Shown piece by piece: positions 7,658 through 14,917 of a stretch of DNA of 15,415 nucleotides (the stretch's first letter is position 1; each line of letters opens with the position of its first letter). A program made the position numbers and the translations under genes. The stretch is from JBAZKK01 sp041650795 (GTDB lineage Bacteria; Omnitrophota; Gorgyraeia; Gygaellales; Profunditerraquicolaceae), in NCBI GenBank assembly GCA_041650795.1, contig JBAZKK010000026.1, positions 1-15,415 of the forward strand, given 5' to 3'. A model generated the notes under the pieces. That model saw nothing but the letters and a program-made list of their open reading frames with translations, made no database searches and was not told where the DNA came from.

Positions 7658-8768
7658 TTATTTCTTGCTGCTACCTAGCTTCTGCATCTTTAAATACGCC
7701 TCTATTGCAGAATCTATCTCTCCGTCCATGAACGAGCCGACATTACCGGTCTCGTATCCGCTGCGGTGGTCCTTTACCATGTTGTAAGGATGCATTACAT
7801 AAGAGCGTATCTGGCTGCCCCATTCAATCTTTTTCTTCTGACCCCCCAGGCTTGCCAGTTCTTTCTCCTTTTTTTCCTGCTCCAACTCATAAAGTCTGGC
7901 CTTCAGGATCCTTAGGACATTCTGCTTATTTTGATGCTGTGAGCGCTCGTTCTGCGACTGCACCACAATCCCGGTAGGCAAATGGGTAATCCTCACTGCC
8001 GAATCGGTCTTCTGCATATGCTGTCCGCCGGGTCCGGATGAGCGGTAGGTCTCTATAACCAGGTCCTTCTCATTTATATCTACGGCTGCCCCGTCTTCCA
8101 GCTCGGGGATCACGTCTACTGAAGCAAAAGAGGTATGCCGGCGTTTATTGGCATCAAAGGGAGAGATGCGCACCAGCCGGTGAACCCCCCGCTCTGCCTT
8201 CAGATACCCATAAGCATATTCTCCTTCAACCAGGAGCATGGCATTTTTGATGCCCGCCTCTTCTCCGAAAAGGACGTCAATGACCTTGACGTTACAACCC
8301 CGCCTCTCTGCCCAGCGGTTGTACATGCGAAAAAGCATCCCTACCCAGTCGCAGGACTCGGTTCCCCCGGCGCCTGCGTTAATGCTTAATATTGCGTTGT
8401 TCGGATCGAACTCGCCGTCTAAGAGACTGGCGAACTCAAGCTTATCTATCTTCTTAATGAGGCTTTCGGCGCTCTGGGCGAGGCTCTCCAGTAACCCGGC
8501 ATCCCTGGCGTCGGTAATATCCGCGAGTTCTTTTAATTCCAGGTACTCACGGAAAGCCTCCTGCCATGGCTCTACCGCGGATTTAAGAATTTTAAGCTTT
8601 CTTACAGTCTGGGAGGATTTTTCGGTATCGTTCCAGAAACCCGGGTCAGACATCCGGGAAGATAATTCATCTACCAGCTTTTTTTTGTTATCAACGTCAA
8701 AGATAACCTCTAAGCTGCTCAAGGTGAGTCTGAATATAGGAAAGTTTTTCCGCGATAGTTTCTAGCAT
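7658..8768 (-). CDS. prfB: Peptide chain release factor 2, with programmed +1 frameshift
   Basis: RF2 recognises UGA and UAA stop codons and triggers peptide release. The true start is ATG at 8768 (ribosome site GAAGGGGG five bases upstream). It reads 23 codons ending GGT TAT CTT and then meets an in-frame TGA at 8699-8697. Skipping one T (8699) continues as GAC GTT GAT and runs to the stop at 7658, giving a 369-residue protein of normal RF2 length. The codon-recognition tripeptide SPF (202-204) identifies RF2 rather than RF1, and the GGQ hydrolysis motif is at 247-249. A reading from ATG 8722 alone would lose the real N-terminus. It lies 24 bases after the PilT-like gene and 14 before secA, in the same operon. 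The frameshift makes RF2 autoregulate its own synthesis. Confidence 0.96.
8696..8711 (-). promoter_or_regulatory. prfB programmed +1 frameshift site
   Basis: On the minus strand AGAGGT (8711-8706), a Shine-Dalgarno-like stimulator, is followed by TAT and the slippery CTT TGA C (8702-8696). This matches the classical RF2 site in spacing: stimulator, three bases, CTT, UGA, C. When RF2 is scarce the ribosome pauses at UGA and shifts +1 to GAC. Confidence 0.93.
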
Positions 8769-8792
8769 TGCGACCCCCTTCTTGATTATCGA

Positions 8793-9866
8793 TTACAAAC
8801 GCTTGATGCCCTTCAGGGCTAAAAGAAATTCATCGCTATTATCTGCTACCCTGCAGGCCTCTTCCTCGCTGATCTTTCCTTCGCGCACCAGCTTGATAAG
8901 CGATTGGGTAAATGACTGCATCCCGAAGATTAAACCATCCTCTATGAACTGGGGTATCTCCCAGGTTTTTCCTTCGCGAATAAGGCGGCTGATGGTAGGC
9001 GTAAGAAGCATGGTCTCGTAAGCCGGCATACGGCCCGGACCGTCCTTTAAGGGGACGAGCCTCAGCGATATAACGCCTTTTAACAAAGAAGATAACTGCG
9101 TACGGGTCTGCTGGTGCTGATGCGGAGGGAAGAAATTCACAATCCTCTCCACCGTCTGGCTGGCATTGATGGTATGCATGGTGCTTAAAACCAAAACCCC
9201 CATCTCAGCTGCGGTCAGGGCAGCAGCCATGGTCTCGTAATCGCGGATATTGCCGATGTAGATAACGTCGGGGCTCTGCAGCGTAAAGGCGCGCAGGGCC
9301 ACCGCATAGGAAGAAACATCCATCCCCAGTTCCCTCTGGTTGACGATGGAATTCCTGTCCTTGAAGGTAAACTCGATCGGCTCTTCCACCGTAAGGACAT
9401 GCTTGTGGCTCTCCTGGTTGATGTATCCTATCATGCTGGCGATGGTAGTGGATTTGCCGCTCCCGGCGCTGCCGGTCAAAAGGATGAGTCCGCGGGTCTC
9501 AAGAGACAATTTACGCAACACCTCCGCAGGAAGATTAAGCTCCTCAAAGGTCTGGACATCGGAGCGGATATTCCTGATAACCAGCGCCGGCCAGTTGCGC
9601 TGCATAAAGATGCTGATACGGAAACGGTGCCCCAGCTCTGGCAGGTATATGCCGAAATCCACATCCAGGTGCCTCTGAAAAAAATCCTTCAGCTCGTTTG
9701 AGGTCAGGTCTTTAACGGCGTCATTAACCTCATCAAGGGTAACCATGCGCTCATCCACGCTTACTACCTTGCCGTCAATGCGCATGCGCACGTTGGAACC
9801 TGTGCGATAGAACATATCCGAGGCGTTCTTCTCTACCATCATCCTTAGGTAACCTTTGATATCCAT
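8793..9866 (-). CDS. PilT-like type IV pilus/secretion ATPase
   Basis: A 357-residue hexameric ATPase of the PilT/PilU retraction group, which acts at the inner-membrane base of type IV pili. The N-terminal PAS-like domain (1-~95) precedes the RecA-like domain with Walker A GSAGSGKST (132-140), the acidic box TVEEPIEF (159-166), and the His-box STMHT (228-232). The C-terminal DEFLLALKGI is typical of PilT. Walker B reads DVIYIGNIRD (200-209): Asn206 sits where PilT normally has the catalytic glutamate (GEMRD). The start at ATG 9866 has a perfect AGGAGGT; a GTG at 10052 in the same frame lies inside the glycosyltransferase gene. Other pilus genes are absent nearby, so it may be a regulatory or accessory paralogue. 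It is 29 bases downstream of the glycosyltransferase gene. Confidence 0.9.
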   Translation of the reverse strand: MDIKGYLRMMVEKNASDMFYRTGSNVRMRIDGKVVSVDERMVTLDEVNDAVKDLTSNELKDFFQRHLDVDFGIYLPELGHRFRISIFMQRNWPALVIRNIRSDVQTFEELNLPAEVLRKLSLETRGLILLTGSAGSGKSTTIASMIGYINQESHKHVLTVEEPIEFTFKDRNSIVNQRELGMDVSSYAVALRAFTLQSPDVIYIGNIRDYETMAAALTAAEMGVLVLSTMHTINASQTVERIVNFFPPHQHQQTRTQLSSLLKGVISLRLVPLKDGPGRMPAYETMLLTPTISRLIREGKTWEIPQFIEDGLIFGMQSFTQSLIKLVREGKISEEEACRVADNSDEFLLALKGIKRL

Positions 9867-9881
9867 TAATACCTCCTGATT
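9867..9881 (-). promoter_or_regulatory. Strong ribosome binding site deciding the PilT-like start
   Basis: Minus strand AGGAGGT followed by ATTA and the ATG at 9866. It is near-perfect and rules out the longer reading from GTG at 10052. Confidence 0.85.
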
Positions 9882-9895
9882 GAAATTATAAATTA

Positions 9896-11389
9896 TTATA
9901 CCACTTTGCGTTTCTTTTCGGTAGGATAAAATTCCATGTACTTGGCCAGCGCAAGCCTGGTCTGGGCGTCCAATGCCGGAGTCGAGCCGAGTATTAAGAT
10001 GACCAGCGGCACGATAACCCATTCCAGAACCATAACGATGTTCTTGAACCACGGCACATCCCTGGGCCTCGGAGGCAGCATCGTGCGGCTAAGCAATATC
10101 CAGACAAGGCTCGTTCCAAGGGTAAACCTTAAAAGCAGCCCGGTAATCAAGGGAAGGTTGTAACCAATGGGCATCTGATGGAATAAAGCCCCTCCCAGAA
10201 GCACCGGAAGCGGCGCCAGCAACGTAATAATAACAGCCCAGATCGCCCAAGTAACATGGCTCTCCAGGAGATGGAATGCCCGCCGCACCTTCAGGAGAAA
10301 AGGGATATTATTATTGTCGAGAAAACGGCTCAGCACAAAAGGAAAATTCTCCACCCCCCAGGCCCATCTCCTCTTCTGCTTATACTGGACCGCAATGGTC
10401 CTAAAAAGATTGCTGGAATATGCCACATCCATGGAAACCGTAATGTAAAGCGGCACTACCCGGTACTTACCGTTATAAAAGATGAACGCCTTCCAGTAAA
10501 CCACAGAATCGTCGGATATCATATTCACCGGCCAGTAATCGATATCCACGATGGTTTTAAAACTCATGCTGTGGCTGGAGAAGGTCACGAATTTTTCCAG
10601 CCGCATGCTCTCAATCATCTGGCAGTAAGAAGAGCTAATCTCAACCAGCCTGGCCAAAGAGGGTGCATTCCAGATATTGTTGTTATAGACCGGGATGGGT
10701 TGATAACTTGCCTGGTGCGGATCAGGCGTGGTCAGGAAATGGTAACTGAGGCAACCGAAATATTCCTTCTCCACGCAGGTATCGGCGTCAAAACAAGAAA
10801 GCACCACCCTCTCGTAAGTTATACCCTTGGCATCCAGGAAATCTTTTGCTTTCTTTGCCGCCCAGGTGGCATTAGCGCCCTTGGTGCGGGCCTCACCCGG
10901 CAGCCCGTCAGGGTGCATGCTGGTAAGATAACCGAAAAAGCAACCCTTGAATTCCTTCTCCAATGCCTCTGATGCCTGACGGGAAGGCTGGTGGCGCTCT
11001 TCAAAAGCCATTACTACGATAATCTTATCTTTGGGGTAATTGGTGTCGCGTATCGCCGCCAGTGACGGCCGCAAGATATCCAACCCTTCTTTATAAACCG
11101 GGAAGATAACCAGGTGATAGAGAACCTGCCAGCTTTTACCTGCCTTGAGCGCCTGGCAGTCTGCCAGCCAGTTACGGTTCTTCTGACAGCGCAACTTCTG
11201 ATGTGCCAAGACCAAAAGAGTGGTAAGATAAAGGGTGCGCACAATCCAGTAAAAATCAAAGGTAATAACCAGGGCAGCGCAAAACACGGGCCTCAGTGCT
11301 GCCAGAATGACCAGGATCAGAATTATCCCCCAGGACATTGCACCGGGCATGACTTCAAGCGTTCTCTTGATCTTAAGGCTTCGTTCCAT
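9896..11389 (-). CDS. Membrane glycosyltransferase, family 2-like (GT-A, QxxRW type)
   Basis: A 497-residue membrane-bound glycosyltransferase that should use a nucleotide-sugar to build a surface polysaccharide or glycolipid; the product is unknown. Two N-terminal membrane segments (about 18-63) precede a cytoplasmic GT-A domain. There FPVYKE opens the fold, KGANAT (170-175) and CFDADT (199-204) bind the nucleotide-sugar and metal, ISDD (291-294) supplies the likely catalytic acid, and QKRRW (338-342) is the QxxRW acceptor motif seen in processive enzymes such as cellulose or hyaluronan synthases. Three or four membrane segments follow (about 373-475). Its start overlaps the end of the PEGA gene by 17 bases, so the two are probably translationally coupled and may work on the same envelope structure. 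Confidence 0.85.
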   Translation of the reverse strand: MERSLKIKRTLEVMPGAMSWGIILILVILAALRPVFCAALVITFDFYWIVRTLYLTTLLVLAHQKLRCQKNRNWLADCQALKAGKSWQVLYHLVIFPVYKEGLDILRPSLAAIRDTNYPKDKIIVVMAFEERHQPSRQASEALEKEFKGCFFGYLTSMHPDGLPGEARTKGANATWAAKKAKDFLDAKGITYERVVLSCFDADTCVEKEYFGCLSYHFLTTPDPHQASYQPIPVYNNNIWNAPSLARLVEISSSYCQMIESMRLEKFVTFSSHSMSFKTIVDIDYWPVNMISDDSVVYWKAFIFYNGKYRVVPLYITVSMDVAYSSNLFRTIAVQYKQKRRWAWGVENFPFVLSRFLDNNNIPFLLKVRRAFHLLESHVTWAIWAVIITLLAPLPVLLGGALFHQMPIGYNLPLITGLLLRFTLGTSLVWILLSRTMLPPRPRDVPWFKNIVMVLEWVIVPLVILILGSTPALDAQTRLALAKYMEFYPTEKKRKVV

Positions 11390-12323
11390 TGTGCCTGCGT
11401 TTAATAAGGTCCTGCCACGGGAAACTCCACGGGCTTAATTCTATCTTGTAGAGGTTATCGTAGGTATTGCCGTCCGCTGCCTCTTCCAGGTCCAGAAAAT
11501 AAAGGGTATCGCTGCGCACATCGTAGAAAGCAGTGGTATTTTTATTGTTAAGCCGCGTAAGCAACACTGCCTTTGCCCTAGGCCTGGCCTCGGTAACGTC
11601 AATGCGGCCCTTTCTTACAACGATGATATGGTAGCCGTCGGAGTGCCAAAATGCATCCAGCACCCAGTCCTCTGAATCGGGCTCATTGATTACAAAGAAT
11701 GAATCCCCGCCGAACTTGTCGTCAGGGTTGATATCCGTTACCGCAAGTTGATTGTTATTGCAATAAAGTATCCTGCCGCGCTCAAGCGAAACCTTGTATT
11801 TAAGGGGGGACGTGGAAAACACAATAAGATTTGCGAGTTTCTGGTAACGCTCACCTGCCAGGTCTGACTTATAGAGGGCGTTTTCTTCGCTATTTATGTA
11901 ATATACGAGCTGGCGCTCCTCGTCAATCCAGAAAGAATGGAACCTGTCCCTGTTGACCTGCTTGACGTTGGGCCTCAGCAGAAAAAGGATAATCTTATCC
12001 AGCGGCGTGGCCTTACCGGCTTCTACCGTCACTTCGTCTGACCAGGGATAATACCTTTCCAGCTCAAGGCGAATGCGGTATCTGCCAGGCAGCAACTCGT
12101 TGATAGTGACCGGGGTCTTATCGTTAAGCAGTTTGCCGTTCAGGTAAACGTTCGCCCCTGAGGGCTGCGTCTTGATGAAGATAAGCCCACTGCGCGTGAA
12201 TTTTAAATTGCGGCGGTCAAATCTGTAGCCGAGCGCGGATGAAAGCACAAAAGGCAGAAAAACGAAGAATACCGCCACGCTTGCGTAAAAGAGGATACCC
12301 CTTATTCTTTGTTCGCTAAGCAT
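11373..12323 (-). CDS. PEGA-domain protein, membrane-anchored
   Basis: A 316-residue protein with one N-terminal membrane segment (about 9-31) and then a PEGA domain (about 46-105: FIKTQPSGANVYLNGKLL, followed by TPVTINELLPGRYRI). PEGA domains are beta-sandwich modules of surface proteins and S-layer-like or envelope-bound factors. The remaining ~200 residues are rich in short beta strands with repeated YYIN, LYCNN, IIVVRKG and LYFLD segments, suggestive of a beta-propeller-like repeat fold, although I cannot name the family. It most likely sits outside the cytoplasmic membrane. It overlaps ogt by 22 bases upstream and the glycosyltransferase gene by 17 bases downstream. No strong ribosome site precedes ATG 12323, consistent with coupled translation. 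Confidence 0.8.
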   Translation of the reverse strand: MLSEQRIRGILFYASVAVFFVFLPFVLSSALGYRFDRRNLKFTRSGLIFIKTQPSGANVYLNGKLLNDKTPVTINELLPGRYRIRLELERYYPWSDEVTVEAGKATPLDKIILFLLRPNVKQVNRDRFHSFWIDEERQLVYYINSEENALYKSDLAGERYQKLANLIVFSTSPLKYKVSLERGRILYCNNNQLAVTDINPDDKFGGDSFFVINEPDSEDWVLDAFWHSDGYHIIVVRKGRIDVTEARPRAKAVLLTRLNNKNTTAFYDVRSDTLYFLDLEEAADGNTYDNLYKIELSPWSFPWQDLIKRRHNGTKP

Positions 12324-12601
12324 TGTCTTATCTGTTTTTCCAGATTAAGGAGCTGCTTCTTGGTCTTTACGCCAAAGGCATATCCCCCTATCTGGCCGCT
12401 ACTCTTAATAATGCGGTGACAGGGCAGAAATAACGGAAAAGGGTTACGTTTAAGAATCTGTCCGATGGCGCGGCTGTGCCTGGGCTTACCCACCTTGCGT
12501 GCCAGCCAAGCGTAGGTGCGCACCTCACCCAGCGGTATGCCCAAAAGCGCGGCATATACCTTCTTCTCCAGCGACGTTAGCTTAATATCCTTGGGACGCA
12601 T
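12302..12601 (-). CDS. ogt: Methylated-DNA-protein-cysteine methyltransferase (short form)
   Basis: A 99-residue O6-alkylguanine-DNA alkyltransferase that repairs O6-methylguanine by irreversible transfer to its own cysteine. The active-site PCHR is at 60-63 with Cys61, so it is a true methyltransferase rather than the cysteine-less ATL type. The DNA-binding helix-turn-helix part is seen as TYAWLARKVGKPRHSRAIGQ, with Arg44 as the probable arginine finger. Only the C-terminal active domain is present; the N-terminal domain of Ada/Ogt (about 160-180 residues in total) is missing, which is common in small bacterial forms. It starts 22 bases after the uvrC stop and overlaps the PEGA gene. The association with uvrC suggests a repair pair. 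A TATAAT sits just upstream of the ATG but lacks a convincing -35. Confidence 0.93.
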   Translation of the reverse strand: MRPKDIKLTSLEKKVYAALLGIPLGEVRTYAWLARKVGKPRHSRAIGQILKRNPFPLFLPCHRIIKSSGQIGGYAFGVKTKKQLLNLEKQIRQCLANKE

Positions 12602-12623
12602 AATATTATACTCTTTTCTCGGC

Positions 12624-13871
12624 CTACTTACCCAGCACTTTTTTTCTTCTTAAAATACGGTGGTAGCTTACGGCAAAACGGTGCGCCTCATCCCGGATGC
12701 GGCGGATGAGGTTAAGCGCCGGAGTATCAGTGTCAAGGCGGATAGGGTAATCGCTCTCCCTAGTATAGATATTTTCCTTATCCTTGGCAATACTTACCAA
12801 GGGTATATCCAATCCCAGTTTATCCAGCTCTCTTTTGGCCACCAAAAGGTGCTGCCTGCCTCCGTCAATCAGGATAAGGTCAGGCAAAGAAAGTTTCTCC
12901 TCAATCAGGCGCAGGTAACGCCTACTTACAACCTCTGCTATCATTTTATAATCATCAATGCCCTCGACATTCTTGATGCGGAAGCGGCGGTAATTATTCT
13001 TGTCAGGCCTGCCTTTGCAGAAACTTACCATTGAGCCGCAGGCAGACTTGCCCTGGATATTGGAGATATCGAAAGCCTCAATCCTCTCCGGAAGCTCCCC
13101 CAGCCCAAGCAGCCCCTTTAAATCCTCAAGCTCGTTATATGATGCGGCGCTGGATGAAACGTTTCCGATGGCTCCCAGGGCATTAATCTGGTCGCGGATG
13201 CGCGCAGCCCCCTCAAAATCATTGCTATCCGCCGCTTCCTTCATCTTGCCGCTCAGTTTATTGATAAGCTCCTCGTAACGGAAACCCAGGAACATCTCTA
13301 TTTCCCTGATAATCTCGCGGTATTCTGACTGCTTTATCCTGGCGGTGCAGGGCGCAGGGCAAAGCTTCAGGCGGTAATAAAGGCATTCGTTCTTGGGGAG
13401 TTTCCTGCAGGAGCGGAACCCGAATATCCGGCGCATCAGCTTAAAGGCCTGGCGCAGCAAATCAACATTGGTGTATGGCCCGAAGTATTCCGCTTCTCCT
13501 TGCGGCTCGGACTTCTTCCTCCTGGCAATAGAAACTATCGGGAATTCCTCGTTGGTAATCCTGATCCAGGGGAAGGACTTGTCGTCTTTTAGATTAATAT
13601 TGTATTGCGGCTGGTGTTTCTTGATAAGGGCTGCCTCTAATATCTGCGCCTGGCTCTCCGAAGAAGTCAGCCGGTATTCCATATCGCAGATTTTAGAAAC
13701 CATTGCCTGGGTCTTGGAATCAAGCAGGCGGCTGAAATATGTCTTGACGCGCTTCTTCAGGCTATTTGCCTTGCCGATGTAGATAATCTCGCCAGCGGGG
13801 TCCTTGAAGATATAGACCCCCGGCGATTCAGGCAAATCTCTGACCTTATCTTTTACCATCCTATCAGTCAT
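12624..13871 (-). CDS. uvrC: UvrC-type excinuclease, compact form lacking the C-terminal HhH
   Basis: The dual-incision nuclease of nucleotide excision repair, recruited by UvrB to cut both sides of a lesion. The N-terminal GIY-YIG domain (about 14-95: PGVYIF, YIGKA, Arg41, Glu79), the cysteine cluster (155-175, CPAPC) and the UVR motif that binds UvrB (about 206-235) are normal. The RNase H-like nuclease follows almost directly (263-410) and keeps its acids and histidine: Asp268 (FDISN), Asp306/307 (GIDDY), Asp336 (LIDGG), His397 (RDEAHRF). At 415 residues it is about 190 shorter than E. coli UvrC: most of the linker domain between UVR and nuclease is gone, and so is the C-terminal tandem helix-hairpin-helix. 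Start and preceding stop overlap as TAATG. Confidence 0.92.
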   Translation of the reverse strand: MTDRMVKDKVRDLPESPGVYIFKDPAGEIIYIGKANSLKKRVKTYFSRLLDSKTQAMVSKICDMEYRLTSSESQAQILEAALIKKHQPQYNINLKDDKSFPWIRITNEEFPIVSIARRKKSEPQGEAEYFGPYTNVDLLRQAFKLMRRIFGFRSCRKLPKNECLYYRLKLCPAPCTARIKQSEYREIIREIEMFLGFRYEELINKLSGKMKEAADSNDFEGAARIRDQINALGAIGNVSSSAASYNELEDLKGLLGLGELPERIEAFDISNIQGKSACGSMVSFCKGRPDKNNYRRFRIKNVEGIDDYKMIAEVVSRRYLRLIEEKLSLPDLILIDGGRQHLLVAKRELDKLGLDIPLVSIAKDKENIYTRESDYPIRLDTDTPALNLIRRIRDEAHRFAVSYHRILRRKKVLGK

Positions 13872-14098
13872 TATTTCTCTATCCCGTTACACCTTAGGCA
13901 ATCCAGGTATATGGCGCGGTTTATCTCAAGCATGGCGGACACGCTGCCTTTGCTCTCTGCCGAGACGCGCTTTGCCCTGGCAGCGCACATCTGCCTGATT
14001 TTCGCAGGCCGTATCATCATCCAATAGAACGCGAACATCAAAAACAAGATAACCGCCCACATCGCAATAATCATAAACCACTTCTGGATCCTCGTCAT
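13871..14098 (-). CDS. Small single-pass membrane protein of unknown function
   Basis: A 75-residue protein that I do not recognise. One strongly hydrophobic segment spans residues 8-29; the remainder is basic and ends with a CLRC pair (Cys67, Cys70) that could bind metal or haem. It is supported as a real gene by a good ribosome site (AAAGGAGAG, seven bases before the ATG) and by the TAATG overlap coupling it to uvrC. It is the first gene of the tight cluster running to secA, and repeat element A lies immediately upstream, ending 15 bases before its start codon. Confidence 0.7.
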   Translation of the reverse strand: MTRIQKWFMIIAMWAVILFLMFAFYWMMIRPAKIRQMCAARAKRVSAESKGSVSAMLEINRAIYLDCLRCNGIEK

Positions 14099-14113
14099 CT
14101 TGACTCTCCTTTA

Positions 14114-14284
14114 TAGCGGGTCTGGCTTGGGGTGTTTTTTCGTCGCACCGCTCGATTTCCCCCGGCGTGGAAAATCTTCGCTCGGAGAAAATTTTCGTTC
14201 TTGGAAACCGATCCCAAACGATACAAACCCTGCCCGCTCAAATTTTCTAACGTGCGTCTCAAAACCACCCCAATCAACCCGCTA
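14114..14284 (-). repeat. Palindromic cloverleaf element, copy A
   Basis: A 171-bp imperfect palindrome in a gene-free gap. Ends are TAGCGGGT (14114-14121) and ACCCGCTA (14277-14284); TTGGGGTG (14127-14134) pairs with CACCCCAA (14266-14273); CGCAC (14144-14148) pairs with GTGCG (14252-14256). Inside are two arms: a nine-pair arm AGAAAATTT / AAATTTTCT (14186-14194 with 14240-14248), and a shorter arm at 14154-14161 with 14169-14176. The latter is fully paired only with a G-U wobble on the minus strand, which sets the orientation given here. The junction segments match copy B closely. It may be a non-autonomous mobile repeat or a structured RNA. An open frame at 14095-14277 lies within it and is not considered coding. 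Confidence 0.75.
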
Positions 14285-14311
14285 AAATGAAACTCCCAAG
14301 TTGTTTCTTAT

Positions 14312-14833
14312 TTATTCTTTATTAAATTCTCCTGAGGAAACTACCTTAATTTCGCAATCAACACAAATACCGCTTTCATTCTCGTTATCAAATTTATGGC
14401 ACTTCGGGCATATCGTCTTTTTCGGATGCGCTTTCTTATATTGGTCCGTGTAATATTTTATCCATCCTTTATTGCGATGAAACTCCCAAAAACCCCATTC
14501 CTTCTTAAAACTCTCTGGGGTTCTTCCTTCACCTGCCTCTTCTTCTATATATTTTCTATCTGCTTCATCCCGCTGTCTCTGAGTTCTGTTCTCTGTTCTG
14601 AGTCCTAATTTTCTTTTAATTTCATTAATATCATCTGATAAGTCATATAGTAATTCTCTATCTTTATCAAATATAGATCTCATAAACCACCCAATAAGCC
14701 ATAAGAAACCTAAAATATATACAGGAGTTGTTATCCACCCTGGTAAAAAAGCATCTAAGGAATTCGCACCAAAACGAACAATGTGGTAGAAGACAATAGC
14801 AATAAATATACTTAACGCCCAAGTAATAATCAC
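14312..14833 (-). CDS. Membrane protein with coiled coil and C-terminal zinc ribbon, unknown function
   Basis: A 173-residue protein that I do not recognise. Two hydrophobic segments (about 3-19 and 34-52) form a membrane hairpin. A charged helical stretch (about 55-105, DKDRELLYDLSDDINEIKRK) probably makes a coiled coil. A C-terminal zinc ribbon has CPKC (Cys142, Cys145) and CVDC (Cys157, Cys160). The start is GTG at 14833, chosen for the strong AAGGAGGT six bases upstream. It is noticeably more AT-rich than the surrounding genes and sits between two inverted copies of the palindromic element, so it may be an acquired gene. It could act as a membrane-tethered scaffold or sensor, but nothing supports a particular role. 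Confidence 0.72.
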   Translation of the reverse strand: MIITWALSIFIAIVFYHIVRFGANSLDAFLPGWITTPVYILGFLWLIGWFMRSIFDKDRELLYDLSDDINEIKRKLGLRTENRTQRQRDEADRKYIEEEAGEGRTPESFKKEWGFWEFHRNKGWIKYYTDQYKKAHPKKTICPKCHKFDNENESGICVDCEIKVVSSGEFNKE

Positions 14834-14917
14834 AATTAACCTCCTTAGTTAAAACCTAATAAGAACATCTCATTCTGCATAAATTACGCTTATTGACTGC
14901 AAAACAATCGCTACTTA

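Noticed and set aside
9867..10052. Extended N-terminus for the PilT-like ATPase from GTG at 10052
   Set aside because: It overlaps the glycosyltransferase gene, has no family similarity, and ATG 9866 has a perfect ribosome site.
12602..12615. TATAAT just upstream of ogt
   Set aside because: No -35 at the proper distance and the position is inside a tightly packed operon; probably chance.
14095..14277. 60-residue open frame with ATGA overlap to the downstream small gene
   Set aside because: It lies almost entirely within palindromic element A, has no recognisable protein features, and the structure and similarity to copy B explain the sequence.
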